Shown piece by piece: positions 1 through 13,600 of a stretch of DNA of 64,000 nt. The stretch is from the NCBI GenBank assembly GCA_011009095.1, contig VTPC01090570.1, forward strand, positions 277,159-341,158, in the 5' to 3' direction. Each line of letters begins with the position of its first letter. Position 1 is the first letter of the stretch. The notes beneath the pieces were generated by a model. It searched no databases. It saw only the letters and a list, made by a program, of their open reading frames with translations, and was not told the DNA's origin. The position numbers and the translations under genes are program-made. Source of the DNA: Ignelater luminosus. Its lineage: Eukaryota; Arthropoda; Insecta; Coleoptera; Elateridae.

Positions 1-3000
1 ACATTTTAACCAGTCAACCAATCATAGTTCTGGTAAAAATACAGAAACTTATAATGTAAGAGACTATGGTCTTCAAAATGTTTCGTAGTATTCCTTTTTT
101 AATTATACTAGTTATTTCAATTGAGAGGAGGGAGAGATTAATACTAAAATTTAAAAAAAATATATAATCTCGCCTTTTTATTTTATATTTTAGTTGTTTT
201 GGTGTAACAATGCGAGAATACTATTTTATAAGATTGATACCTTGTACAGTTATCACACCATTATCAGAAATTACTCTTTTAATTTCATTCGTGGTGAATA
301 TTTACGATGTTTAATAAAGATAATATCAAATGGCGTCATTTATCGAGTCGCTCGTAATGCAACTTATGCAATTATTCTGTTAGCTATTGAAAGTTTTTCT
401 CTCGTGGTAAATTTTTAACTGCACTACTACCAATATTTTTATTAATTTATTTCAAGTTTCATAAAGAATAAAAAAGATTTATTATATAAATTAAAAAGCA
501 AACAAAAATTGAGAACGGCATAAGTAGGGCCAAGCAACTCGTTGCCAATAATAATTATGTGTTGCAAACTTTTTGGAATGCAACAAAATACAGCAGAATA
601 TTAACCTCGCATTCATATGATTTTACGAAGACTATATTGTCGTTTCTTGCTGGGAACGAACACCGTTAAAGTTGAAAAAGTATCGGCAACATAGTTTCTG
701 TCTTCGTTTGAATATAAGCACGCGAGAGCCGAACAAACCGAGCTCGCACAGTCGTTCTACCTAGACCTAGATTGAGCCGCTACGCTTTTCTACTGTTCAT
801 GCCAGCGCTTCTCAAAATATTTTATTAGCAGTGTCTAATTTATGATGTAACTTGTGTAAATAATTTTATAAATACGTTTTTAATATATATTGCAGTTATG
901 ATTTGTTGTTCAATATTAATAAAGATTATACACAAAATGTATCTTGCTAATTTTCTCAAATTTGATATAATAAATAATGTAGTATGCATCAAAAATCTGC
1001 AAATTTCAGCCGAGAGTAAAATCGCTTTTAAAAATCCGGTTATTTGTATTTGATAGTTTATAATTTGAAACATTAAAAGATAATAAAAGACTCAAAACTG
1101 CGAAACTTTCACTTTTCCTCCCCTAACCGACGGACAATGATTTTTTTTCTATTTCCATCTTATTGCTTAACAAAACAATGTGGCATTACTTATTAGTTAT
1201 TTTAGAAAACAAATGATATAAATCCATCTCTTTTATTAATAACAAAATGTTTATTAAATAAATAAAGAAATACAGAAAACATACATATAAAAAAGCTGCT
1301 GTTTATTTTTGTTTATATCATAAACCAAAGCAAAATCTTCTTCTCGATGGTGCAAGGGCTGATAAATTTTTTCTTTTAAGGTTCGGAAATAACTGCTTGT
1401 ATAATACAAGGCACAGCATGAATTGATAAATTATAGGCATGGAGCAGATTTATGATGACACAACTTGTTATATCACATTTATTAGTTTCCTAACGTCCTC
1501 TCCTTTATTGTGTAAATACAAAGGTAGTTAAAAAGATCTAGTCGCTCATTGTATATTTGTTTTTACCGATTTCCATCATACTTTCTAAAAAAATTTGTCC
1601 ATGTGTCTGATAGTAAATATTATTACTATTTACTTCCACCAAGAAAAAAAATTGCAACATTATGTTATAATTCGAAATAAAACAAAACACAATAGCAAAA
1701 TTATTTTTCAAGTTTTCTCTAAAATCATTTACAATCTTTTTCTCTATTTCTTGTTCGTTATTATTCGTTGCAAAAATATTTTATATTAAGACTACCACAT
1801 CGCATCAAAGTGTCCAACTTTGCCCTGAATTCGGCCTTACCGATTTCAAGAATTTGCTGTATACAGGGTGTTTCAATATGATGTCGATAGTGTTATTATC
1901 GATAGAAACATTATTACTTATTACAGAGTAATAAAATCGTTGTAAAATGATTTCTATACATCTAGGATGTTTTATAAACATGTCAACGGTTTGTTTTTGC
2001 AGCTAGAATTTTCGGTGTTATTATCGTTGATCTCCCCAAGTACTATAAAAGAAAGATTTTTCTGTACTTTTATGTAAGTAAATATGATTTTTGTACAGAA
2101 AGTTGTACAGAACGCTTTGGCATTATTCAATTGTTTTTTTTGCAAAGATTTCCCGAACTTCTCGACTCGCTTCAGTTATTAGTAAAAGAATAATTTACAA
2201 AAATATTTTTGATACTTTGATGTTGGTTGTTCAAAAAAACTTGTATTGAAGCTTTAATCGGATAGTTTTACTTACATTATACAGGAAATCGTTTTCTGCC
2301 GATTTATTTTTTAATAGTCATGTAAGAAAGCAAAGAACTACATTTGTTTGATTTCACATAGCACTCTTTTACTATATTTAGACATCAGTTTTCGTTTAGC
2401 ATAGTCGTAACAAGATCTAATATTTTCAAAAACTGTTGTACTGTTTTTTCAATTATTAAGAAACAAAGCTCCCAAATCAGCCAATCAGTTTGGTTGTGAT
2501 ATTTAAACAAAAATAGCAAATACAATCGCTCAGTGGGTTAAGATTCTGAGATATCGTTCTGTAGATTCTAATTCCTGAAGGATAAGTTCGCGGCCCAAGT
2601 GATTCGATGTAATATGTAAATAACTGTCTAGGCTTATTGGGTCTTTTAGACTAGTCGAGTTTTTGAATTGGCCTTTTCAGGTTTACTGGACAGTTCATAA
2701 ATGTTACTAAATGATTTTTGGAAATGTTCAAATTCTTTCTCTCTTGATATCCCAGGCAATTCTGACCATTTTTGTCATTAATTTCCATAGTATTACAAAG
2801 ACCAAGATAAATAATAGTAATTAAGGAAAATTCTGCAAAGTCATATTCTTAAATTGTGTCACTGTGCAGCCTTCCTCAAAGTTTGTGTTAAACCTGAACC
2901 GAGACTTCCTTTTAAAAAGAAAAAAATTTTTGAGCCAGTTGGATTTTTTAGTTTAGATCGATCAGACTCTTGGATTATGACAAAAACGGTATTGGCCTTT

Positions 3001-6000
3001 TTCAGGATGCGTCGGGTTTACTTCAGCCAAAACGGGAAAATCTTAAAACACCTTGACGATTACAAAGATCTAAAATGAAAGCTCCCAAATTGTATCATAA
3101 ATTTTAAATGGTTAAGAAACGCTGAAACACCTGCTGACCATATAATACAGAGTGTGCCCAAAGGAATCTTGGAAGTGGTCAAAATTATTGTTTTCGCTTC
3201 TTCAGAATAATCCATTTAAATATTCGCTGAAGATTTCAAAATTACCCTTGTAATAAAAATGCGGAGAAAAAAAAAAGCAAACGTGGACAAATAGGAAATG
3301 CAACCAATAGTATAAAAGATATTTTCGTAATTATCGCATTGCTGCCACAAATAAAAATGTTTGCATTTCAGAAGTTTCTAAAGATAACACAATCTAGTCT
3401 GAGAAAAAAGTTTTGTTATCATTTCAATGGCTTTTTGGAATTTCAAAATCATCAAGTAGGTCATAAATTTGACCATGTTTACATTTAGAAATGTAACATA
3501 CAAATGTCCAATGTGGTATTGTCATAAGTTGAGCTAAGAAATCAAACTGTTCATCACCAACATGATATTTGTTCAATTTAGCTTTCATTTTTGTTGATTT
3601 CTGGCTTACTCAAAGGTCATGAAGTGAGCTAGAAGACCTTCAAACAGTCCAGCCAAAAACGCTTCTTATAAAAACTATACCTTTTCAAAGTAAATAGAAT
3701 TGGAAAAAATTGGGAACTTCCAAATATACTTTTGATCCATCGTTCGCTCTTGGTCAAATAATGTGAATTTATCAGTAAAAGTAAAACTTTCAAAATTGAA
3801 ATTAATTTTTCTCACAAAAACTATATCAAGGAAAATTGACAGAAAACGTTTTGCTATACTTCTAATTATGTTCTAATGTTCTAATTTGACCAAATGTATA
3901 AAAGAAACTGTACAAAGTAAATAGTATTCTAATTAAAGTTTTTAATTTTATTATTGATGTTACCTACTCTATTCTTCTCTTTCCTTCATGATGAAATACA
4001 ATAACCTTAACTTGAAAGAATTTAAACTAAGAAATATTTTTTTCCGAAGGTTATTCCCTTGTATTTTTTTAAGAAAAGAGAATTTTGCATTTAACAGCTA
4101 AATTCTTATAATATTAAGCAATAACTTTATAGCGAGCAGTGCTACATGAAAATTGTACATCTTTCTCAATGCAAATAGTAGTTGTAAGGATGATTGAACT
4201 CGGTTCACTTGTTTTACGAAAAACTTAAAAAAAACCATCGGTAGACCGGTAGGCGTTAAGTAAACAACTCGTTCACCTAGAAAATACACTTTAAAGCAAA
4301 AAGAGCTGGCAGAACTATAAGCATTTAAAGTAAATAAACAAAAACGAATCTAGGCGATTCATCAAAGCAATGCAAACGTCATCAGGTAATATTTTTCTCG
4401 CGTAGTAGCTTGTTGCATTTTTCACATTTTTATAATTATTGCTTACGTGTTTATGATACTGGCAATTCAAGAATTACACGACGTGTTTCAAACGTATACA
4501 AATTATAAATATGAATATTAGAAAAATTACGTTTTAGGAAAACATGATCCGATTAACCAACTACGCAATTGTTTCTGTTTAATATACTTTGTTCCGCTCA
4601 CGCCTTTTTATAAAATAATTATGAATGTCAATGCCGTATAAACGGCAATTTGTACTTCTTTCTAATCTTGAGCCTTGCGCATTATTTGAGTCGATTTAAG
4701 TTTCTTTGTGAATAACAAATGATAACAAATCTCGAGTTATCATTTTATACCAAAGTGGTAAAGAAATAATAATTGAGATAAGCAGGGCCGGATTCGGATA
4801 ATTCTGGTTTTCGAATCGTAAAGAACGTACGTGATATACCATTTTATACTAAAATGGGCAACATTTCAAGATTAAAATCCCAAGATATCAATTAATGATA
4901 GCTGCAAAAATTTATCTACTACATCTTGCAGAAGATTTTTTTTGGAAATTTTGTAATTCGCAATTAATATTTTAGATTTACTTTCGACATTACATCGAGC
5001 ACCAAATTTTGTCTCGGCCAACTTTAACGATTAAGCTCAAATTTGGAACACCCAATACATATATGTTTTTGAATAAGAGCAATTTGCACTTATTTACAAT
5101 ATTCACATAGTTACAGAGCAAACCCAACAAAATAACCGTTACAGAGAAAATCTGAGACCAAGAGCAGAACTTTTGCTATGGAGTCAAAACCAAAGTATTG
5201 ATACATTCAATAATGGTAATTTGGATCAAGATCTTGATTTTTAAAAATGAGCCCGTTTGAATGGTCAAAATAGTTATCAACTTTTTGGAAATGTCCAATC
5301 TTGAGAAATTCTAGATTTTCTGGATCATATCACATCTACCCCAACATCAAAATTCAGACTCAAACTTTTTACATGAAGCACATTTATATACAGGGTTTAA
5401 AGGTTGAATGAAAATGCAACGGCATTTTCCTCTATCAAAGAAACTTTCCCTAAACTTATGTTTACGCATTGTACGTTTCTTATTGTTTATGTTTCACTAT
5501 TGTAGATTTAGAGAAAGAGGATATTTAAATACTTTTTCAGACATCCAAAATGACATATTTTCTCGCATACATTTGCTTATAAAAATTTTCTTTCAACCTC
5601 TAAGGGCTTTAAGATCACAGAGTGGTCCATTGATGATGAAAATATTGGTATTATAATCAAGACACTACTACTTTCTACAGTTGATATCAGAAGCAGCAAT
5701 AAAAATTGGTTGGTTATTTTTGAGAAATAAAGAGTATTCAAAAATGAAATTACAAGTTAAATTGGAAAAAGGTTCTTTATAACTTTCTCTGATATTTTTC
5801 TACCTAGATAGGAAGACAGTTATGATTTTTCAAATAAAACGCCTATTCTATTTTGATGCTACTAATATTTCANNNNNNNNNNTTTTGAAGCGAAATGCCG
5901 CTCTTATTGGTGTCAGTATTCTAGTAATTGTTTTCGTAACAGACAGGGCCGGCTAGAGAGGAGTTCGAACCGAAAAATCAGCCAACTCGCTAAAGGACGG

Positions 6001-7992
6001 TGATACATATGTAGATGCATTTATTACACAACTTGATTTTTTTACAAGTCATGTTCAGAAAAGAACCATGAGTTTAAAGGACATGGTTTTACTCGAAAAT
6101 GACGTATTTCACCTGACAGAAGCAAGGTTTAACTTTTTGTTAAATCCAGCGTGGATATTAGAAATGGCAGAAATATGCCCCTCTTCAACTCGGGAAAAAA
6201 TGTAGACTATAGAAACGTGTAAAACATGTTTTGATCATTTTTGCTGTCAATGTATTATAATCCAAATATGACGACTGTAGCGAGTCGTCGGGTCTTTTTG
6301 TCACCTATAAAGGCGCAACAAGAATCCTGACAATAACCGGAGACCACTTCGTCTTCAAAATTCAATAGTATCAAAATGACTCTGAACGATTTGGTTTCTT
6401 AATCATAGTTCTGTATTTAGAATAGATATCAATGTTTTCTATGCATTGACGATTACAATCGTACATCACTGAACTAGGCTAATACTAGTAATTGGTAAAA
6501 GGAATTAAAATCCAACATCGGCGTCTATTATTTCGTATCTAGATCTAGAAAGTGCTACAAATCTTTGATTTTTACAACGATAGATGGTAAACTCTAAATC
6601 GAATACAGATTACAAATATAAGAATATACAGGGTGTTCGCTTAGGATACAGAATATCTTTTAATATGCATAGGTAGTAGGCCATGAAAATTACAAAACAG
6701 CCAAAAGTAATGTTTCAAAACAAAAATAACTATGGTACTTCATATTAAAATTTTCATATCATACATGAAAACTAATAATAAAAACAATTGGGTTTCATAC
6801 ATCTGAGATTCTTTTGTTTGGGTGTTGAAACAGTCACGTTTTTATTTTGATTATTTAGATTTTAAAGATAATAATTGGCGAACTAAGCAATATTCAACAA
6901 ATAACGAACATAACAAGTTATAGATACTGAGGATTTGAAAATATGCGGAAAGAGAGATCAAACAGGAAAAAAATTGAGTATTGCAAATTTGCATTCATAT
7001 TAACCAGAAAATGCGTAATTCGCAGCTTCATAATAATGGGAAAACTGGTATTAATTTTCGAGAAGTTACGGTGAAGGCTGCTATAATGAATAGTTAAACC
7101 TAAAGGGTCGTGGAAAGCCAGTTTACTGTAGCTAAATTTTAGCCTGTTTAAGAGAAAATGTTTAATAATTTTTCGAAACCCAATTACGTAATTTTTAATA
7201 ATTAATTGAAAGATAGGTATATTGAATTCCCATTGCCTACATTAATTTTTTTTGATAGTACTATTTCGATTCTACTATTTTCCTATATTCCATAAATAAT
7301 TTAACAAAGGCAACTCTTTTGTTTTTAGATCGATTTAATCGTTTATTTTTCCGTGAAAGTTCGACTGTTTCGTCTATTTATTCATCTTCAACGAAATTCG
7401 TTAACTCAAAGTTTAGCCGTTCTCTAAAAATATTCATCTTACGTCTGATGCATTGTCTCTTGCGTACGCACAGATTTTATCAATTCTTTCTTCCAGTAGA
7501 TAAGCAGAAAGTTAATTCAATAATGTGCCAACTCTACGAATTTCTCCATTCATTAATAAAAACAATAACCATATTTAGGTCATTGACATAATAAGTTAGT
7601 AAGAAAACGCTGACACATAATTTCATTGCTTATTGTTCATGGTGAGATCTAGTATGCAAATAGTAATAGTTTAATGTTTTGGCGGGCCTGTGTAGATTAC
7701 ATTTAAATGATTTATTGCGACTACAAATCTAATTCGATATTACGCGAGGTCATGACATCTTTACTATTATTATTGAAAATATTTTCCATAATAATAACTA
7801 ATATTATGATTTCGGGTTGCCCAAAGCTACAACATTTCATTTTGAATACTCGGCAACAATAACAAGCTGGGCCAACGCACCTGTTTAAACGCGTACTTGA
7901 CGCAGCGTTGCCACACTCTCCGAATCGGAGTATTGATCGAGAAAAGGTCTTTCGAAAGCACGAACGATATAAAATATTTTTGTTATACTCAC
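1..7992 (-). other. Ssdp intron, repeat-derived sequence
   Basis: This stretch lies downstream of Ssdp coding exon 4 and contains no further exon I could recognise; the remaining proline- and glycine-rich part of Ssdp should lie beyond the left edge. It is AT-rich with many short accidental open frames. It carries isolated transposon-end motifs of the type TACAGGGTGTT (near 1862 and 6626) and CAGGGCCGG (near 4784 and 5946), which suggest decayed mariner- and hAT-family insertions. A tRNA-like segment near 2525-2600 may be a SINE fragment. A somewhat GC-richer patch at about 650-790 has no assigned role. Confidence 0.6.
5873..5882. other. Assembly gap (10 N)
   Basis: Ten N characters interrupt the sequence inside the Ssdp intron. 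The true size of the gap is unknown. It does not interrupt any recognised gene. Confidence 0.99.
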
Positions 7993-8777
7993 ATAATCAT
8001 GGAAGGCCTTTGCTTCAGACGAATGTTCACATGTATCTCTTCTTTCTGGCGCCGCGCAATAAAGGTCCCAAAATACACTAAAAGCGAATATTCTCAACTT
8101 CACATTCTATATCAACACAAACGTCAAAACTTACCACCACCAAGAATGTAGAAATCCAGGTGGTTCTCCTAAAGTTATATTTTTCTCCCATCTTATCTGT
8201 AACCAGTATGTTGCACAAATAAGCATGTAATAAACTAAAATATTCACTTAATTACCTCTGAAAGAAATGTTTGTGCCGCTTTTTGAGCTCCAACATGAAG
8301 TAAATATTCGTACACGTATAATGCCAGCCTAAATAAACACTTAAAATTAGTTTAATTCGTAAATTTCGAGTTTATTTCATGTAAGAAACGTAATGTAAAC
8401 TAGTTATTTACGACTGTCACAAAACTATACAGAATTTCAAATGCCACGTGGGTTTGTTATTGTGCATGTCCTACCACCTTAGCGTCAATGAATGCTAATA
8501 AGTGATAACCACGAATGTTAAAAAAGTATGGAAAATATTAGAAATCTGCTTGTATTGTTACCAAACAAATTAACAATAAATAAGTGGTATAACCTATCTA
8601 AATTATAATTATCATATGCCTTGCAATGCATTAAAATCAATTCTAATTAACGCGTTATGCACATTCTATTTTAATATAACCGTTAATTCTTTCGCTATCA
8701 TCTAATTTTATGTAAACTTACTTTTCCCGAGCTTGTGCATCGGACGGCACTGCGGAACCCTTGCCCTTCGCATACAT
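7993..8777 (-). CDS. Ssdp: Ssdp / SSBP, 5' four coding exons (partial)
   Basis: Sequence-specific single-stranded-DNA-binding protein (SSBP2/3/4 family), a nuclear cofactor that works with Chip/LDB and LIM-homeodomain factors. Exons on the minus strand: 8777-8722, 8328-8256, 8196-8135 and 8077-7993, with GT-AG introns and continuous phase. The protein starts [19 protein letters not shown], then has the LisH-type segment [20 protein letters not shown], then [20 protein letters not shown], then [20 protein letters not shown]. This 92-residue N-terminal block is nearly invariant across animals. The Pro/Gly-rich C-terminal half is not in the window, so the next intron is at least 7.99 kb. The start is the family's usual MYAKGK methionine. 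Confidence 0.93.
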
Positions 8778-9420
8778 TATTTCCTAAATGTACAATGTAC
8801 AAAACTGCCACAAAAACAGTGTTTTTAGAGCTACATTCAAAGTCAGTTTTATTGTTTGAGGTGAACCATTCTCGTGCACGGTCAGTATTTATGCCAAACG
8901 ACTCCGATCATTGCTATTGTTGCTTAGAGACGGCCGTCTACGTATATACGTAAAATTCTTCATAAATTGCACTAATAAAATTATCGGAGTCGTACTCCAC
9001 AGTAATATTTTAATCACATAACAAGTAAAATATTTAACGCACTACACGTCAAATTATTTCACGACGCCGCTAATCAAACCATAGCCACAATATTTTAACT
9101 GGGCATGCGTTTCCCGTTATCTTCGGCACACAAATACACGCACTGAGCATTTGCCATTTGGTTTTAACTATACATTGTTGACAGTAACTCTGCTATGCAC
9201 ACGTAAACTAATTAATTCTGCACCTTGAAGTAACAACGCTAACCTTAATTACCGAATTACAAACGCATCATTTTTTTCTATTTTCTTTATTAAAAGTAGA
9301 CTCTCGCTGGTTTGCTATACAACTAAACTTGGCAACTACCGAAGCACCTAGCAACGCAGGCCGTTCGTGATGGTGCGACCTGTACGCATGCGTTAGTTGT
9401 TTTACGAGAGACAACTGGAA
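8778..9420 (-). promoter_or_regulatory. Ssdp upstream region, GC/CpG-richer
   Basis: The region directly upstream of the Ssdp start codon is noticeably richer in G, C and CpG than the surrounding sequence and probably holds the 5' UTR and promoter. It includes two CTAGCAACG / TTGCTTAG-like motifs and a TACGCATGCGTTA palindromic stretch near 9382-9400. I see no clear TATA box. The promoter role is inferred from position and composition only. Confidence 0.45.
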
Positions 9421-10300
9421 ATACAATTCTGTAGTCTATTTTTCCTTTTTTTAAACGAAACTTATTTATGGAAATAAAACGGCAAAAATGTGTAATAAAG
9501 TAAAGAATAAATCATCTCTTAAACGCTTTCGGCAACTATTATATATTGTTTTGATTATTATATCAAGTTGGCATTGCAGAGCGCAGAGGCGAACAAATAG
9601 AACTACAATGTACTGCTTGTTGCTTAAAAAGAAAACTGTTAAAATATAATCGACACAACTTTGCGTAGTACATAAAAGATTGTTTGTTTCCATTTTTAAT
9701 CACATTATTTTAAAAGTTGTCTGTTCAAGTTGCTTTATTATAAATTGTTTTAAAATATAATAGAACCGGTGCTTTATTGACATATTGTATTACCAAATAT
9801 ACAGGAACCCTAGAGGACAATGAACTTTATTATTAATTTAAATAATTAATGAAATACTTTACATTATTTACTATAAAATAAATTGTATTTCTTTAGGTAT
9901 AACCTTCCTTCTTTCTTGTTTCCCGTATTGATATCTTTAATGATAAATAATAAATTATTGATACGTAATTTCAAATCTTGTAAGTAGTAAAAGAAATAGA
10001 AAAGAATCTAAATGTCCCAATGAATCACAATATAAGTATTCATACTTGTTCCATATTTTATAAAAGGTATTTTGTCAGTCAGCACATTGCTTTGTTTATC
10101 AAAGATGTTATCTCACCAGTGGCGTTACAACGTAATATAATAAATACAAAGGCGCAGCTATCTTTCTACGGCCCCAAATCAAAATAAATGCTCTACGTGT
10201 ATCTTTCAAATAATAATAATGAATTTACGTTTATACAGAAATAATTTCTCGACAAAGATGCGGAAGCATCTTGAATAACTTTCAAAAATGCAACCAAATA
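9421..10300. other. Intergenic, nothing recognised
   Basis: AT-rich sequence between the Ssdp promoter region and the pogo-like transposon. I see no gene, RNA or repeat structure in it. Confidence 0.5.
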
Positions 10301-10328
10301 GGGTGAATGCACCAATATCCGACCAGTT
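10301..10328 (+). repeat. Left terminal inverted repeat of pogo-like element
   Basis: Begins GGGTGAATGCACCAATATCC and continues through a CCGACCA motif at 10319-10325. It pairs with the right end at 13601-13628. Confidence 0.9.
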
Positions 10329-10507
10329 AAGCAAAATTGTGATGTTTTTTTGCTTTTTCTCGGTCCTTGTTTGCGTTTGGGCGATGATTTTTTTTATATA
10401 TATGTAAAAAACTATCCCAAATAGCATAGTAAATTTACTATTCCTAATAAGTGCTTAAAAAATATTTTAAATTATATCTTAAGAAAACATACTAAATTTA
10501 CCATTAG

Positions 10508-10558
10508 CCGACCACCAGTCACCATAATCCGACCAGTGCTTGTTCCAATACCCGACCA
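10508..10558 (+). repeat. Subterminal CCGACCA cluster, left
   Basis: Three same-orientation copies of CCGACCA at 10508-10514, 10529-10535 and 10552-10558, each preceded by a CCA-AT-type spacer. With the copy in the left terminal repeat (10319) they resemble multiple transposase-binding sites. Confidence 0.7.
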
Positions 10559-10761
10559 CCATTGGAGCAGATAATTAAACAAGATTAACCAGTTTCCAAT
10601 AACACATAAACTGCTATTAGCAAATCAATTATAAAACACAGTAATGATAAAACATTTTTAATTCAAATTGATATAAAAAATAAATAATTTACATATTTTT
10701 ACAAAAAAAAAAAGTATAAAACTGTATAATAAATAAAAAATATAAATTTATTTCGTTACAA

Positions 10762-13073
10762 CTACTGAAATGTTTCTATTTCAAAATCAAAGGAAACAGC
10801 AGACTGCTGCCGCTTTGTCCCACCACAAAAAATTGGGTTTAGTTTTTGCTTAACTTGGGTTTTTGATATAGTTGATACGTCTGGTACCACAGGAAAGATG
10901 AATTTCCCTTTCATTTTCAGACTTCTTCTTAGGCAAGAAACCTGCACTTCGTCATCATTTACTATTAAAATCTGTGCTGCATACCTCGCAACAGATCCTC
11001 CTTCTGTAGGGAATTCCGCAAGAATGAAGTCGGTGGCTTTGACGTCAAAAATTTCAAATGATTCACCGGTGTTTTCTGGAGCCATTAAGTCCGCCAAATC
11101 AGTTTCGGACTCTGAAGAGTACATTTTGTCTAAAAGTTGTTTGCAGCCTAAAGAATTAGCAAGTTCTCGCTCGTCTTCTGATTCAGAGGAAATGAACATT
11201 TCTTTTTCCTTCTTTCCCACTTTTCTTTTCTGTGTAACTCCGGAATTTTTCATTTCCAGTTTTTTTTTCCTCTTCTCTTCCCTCTCTACCTTTTTTTGTG
11301 CTTTTGAAGCTGCCGTTTCACGTCTTTCTTTCCAATATTTGTCCCATTCCCCAGCTCCCACAGCGTCGGGAAGTTTAATTTTTTTCCTGCTGTTTAATTT
11401 TTTTACAGGCGATTCGGAAGGCCAAACTAGAGAATTTGAAAATGCAGGGCTTATTTCAGACGAAGCACGTGAAAACATTTTAGGTGTAACTTCAGGTCCA
11501 CACAGCGCGTTTTCTGTCACCTCATTGACATGTGACGTCTGGGTTCCTTGTGTTGAGGTGATTACAAGATGATGGTCTTCCTGCTCAGTTGTTGCAGGTT
11601 GGCCTTCGTTGCCCGTAGATGGTGCAACGATATTTTTAATTTTCTTCCAAACGTAAAACAATTCTTTTGCGGAGTCGTCTCCTAGCCATTCCTCTCCTGA
11701 CTCTCGGAACTGTAGAATCCTGCCTGAAGGGAACACAGATTCCAGGTACAACAAATGCTGTGGCTCGAATTGGCAAGGCTTATCAATAATTCGAGAGGCA
11801 TCGCTCATGCATTTGGCATAATCTATGGCATTTGCTTCGAAGGGGAATAATCCGCACTTTCGGAAACCATTCTGAATGACGTGTTCTGTGGCAGCTGTGA
11901 AAGCACTCTCAATTAAGGAACTAAAATTAATTTTTGTGACTGTTCTCTGTCCAGACTTTAATTTCCAATCTTCAACAATCTTACGCCATTGAGTTTTTAC
12001 TGGCTTAAAAACTGAGACGTCGGCAGGTTGCAAAATATGCGTAGCGTTTGGAAGAAGTGAATATAAAATTATTTTATTTTCCTTACATAAATTTGCTACC
12101 TCATAGCTTAAATGGGATTTGTGCCCATCAATCAGAAATAAGATTGGGAATTTGGTATTCCTTTCCTTCAAATAGGGTAACAACGTATTGGCAATGTAAC
12201 CAAAGAATACTTTGGCCGTCATCCAGCCCTTTTCTGACTTTCCTAACGACCAGCTTGGATTGATGTTTCTAGCAATTTCTGACGGAATTCGTTCATATGG
12301 ATATACAACACACGGAGGTGTCATTTCGCCACTTGCCAGAAAAGTAGCAAGCACTGTTATACACTCCTTATCTTTTCCTTTAACTTCGTAGAGATTTTTA
12401 AATCCAGTTGGTCCAATAACTGTAGATGTGGTAGGATTAGTTTGAAAAGCTGTCTCGTCCCCATTGAGTATACGGGTTGGGTCCATAAGAAGATCAGGAT
12501 CTCCAACTTCTTCAATGACATATTTATATAGGTCGCCATGCCATTTACGTATAGCCCTTTCTGTTACGAGAGCCCTGGGCACCCCTATAACTTCTGCTTT
12601 TCGTAAAGAAACATCCGGGTGTCTCATAAAAAAGAGCTGAACCCATTTCCTTCCGGGGCGATCGTTTGTAAAGGACGTCTTCCTATTATCCTCTTGTATA
12701 ATTTGTTGAACCGCATCCTGAACTTGCCTCACTGAAACTGGAATACCTTTCTTGGCCATAGCCTTCAACCATAGTACCAGTAATTCTTCTTCCTAAAACC
12801 AGGAATTGGGATTAGAATTTTACAACTCATAGGTATGGTACCTAAGCAATTAGCAAGTGTTGAAAAATTAGTATACTGGTATTAAGTACTTACTGCATTA
12901 GTTAGAATTGTAGAAGGGCCTTTTCTCACATTGACACTGGTTTTCCCGTGCAACTTGTCCATAAAAGTCCCGTGAGGAATCCCATACTTTCTTTCAGTGG
13001 TACGAACTCCAGCGCCAGATCTAACTTCATCAATTGCGTTTTGCAAATCAATAGTAGAATACTTTCGGGTCAT
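10762..13073 (-). CDS. Pogo/Tigger-like transposase (psq HTH, CENP-B HTH, DDE)
   Basis: Cut-and-paste transposase of the element around it. Two exons: 13073-12894 and 12792-10762, joined across a 101-bp intron (GTAAGTA donor, TTTTAG acceptor) in phase 0, giving 736 residues. Residues about 1-45 are a pipsqueak-type helix-turn-helix (starts MTRKYSTIDLQNAIDEVR); about 61-140 is a CENP-B/Tc5-type DNA-binding domain (EEELLVLWLKAMAKKGIP). The DDE_1 nuclease follows, with Asp172 (NGDETAF), Asp282 (FLIDGHKSH) and Asp318 (ILQPADVSVF), a DD35D spacing. The roughly 300-residue tail is lysine-rich (KKVEREEKRKKKLEMK) and ends in a small domain near KATDFILAEFPTEGG. All three catalytic acids are present, so it may be functional. 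An upstream non-coding exon is possible. Confidence 0.92.
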
Positions 13074-13170
13074 CTGATAAACAACGAATATTTCAGTGTC
13101 AATTACAAAACAAATAAGTCCCAGAAAATCTTCTGGTCGAGTATTGGAACATGAAAATTTGATTGAGTGT

Positions 13171-13236
13171 ACCATTGTCCGACCACTGGTCGGGCAATGG
13201 TACAATATACCATATTTATGTACCAACATCCGACCA
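13171..13236. repeat. Subterminal CCGACCA palindrome, right
   Basis: CCGACCA at 13179-13185 faces its complement TGGTCGG at 13187-13193, forming a perfect short palindrome extended by ACCATTG / CAATGGT arms. A third copy lies at 13230-13236. The cluster is about 100 bp upstream of the transposase start codon at 13073, where it could act as operator as well as binding site (inference). Confidence 0.7.
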
Positions 13237-13600
13237 ATCCATAATTGTTAAAAAGATAAATGATTCATTATATTTTAGTAAATATCTTTTAAAAACAATG
13301 TACATACCTTTAAAAGAATGCTTAAAAAACGGCGGATTTAAGAAATAAAAATATTTACAAAAATTTCACAGTTTCAACTAACCAAATCACACCAGAACAA
13401 CAAGCAGCTAGATAACCTTACAACAAAACAAACTTTTTAGTTCAACAGTGATTTCACAAATTATGACAGTTCACTGCCTTCTAAATTATTTAGTGAATGT
13501 TGTTAAGGTTGGTAACGATGAAATTCAGGATACCGCGCTTTTATAAAACTATTTGAATTCTTGTTATGACACGTAACTTTGTCACTGGTCGGGCACTGGT

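Noticed and set aside
194..418. 74-residue open frame near the left edge
   Set aside because: No start context, no family resemblance, and AT-rich codon content typical of random open frames here.
10898..11572. 224-residue open frame on the plus strand
   Set aside because: It lies wholly opposite the transposase coding sequence and reads as a low-complexity Ser/Phe shadow of its Lys/Glu-rich tail.
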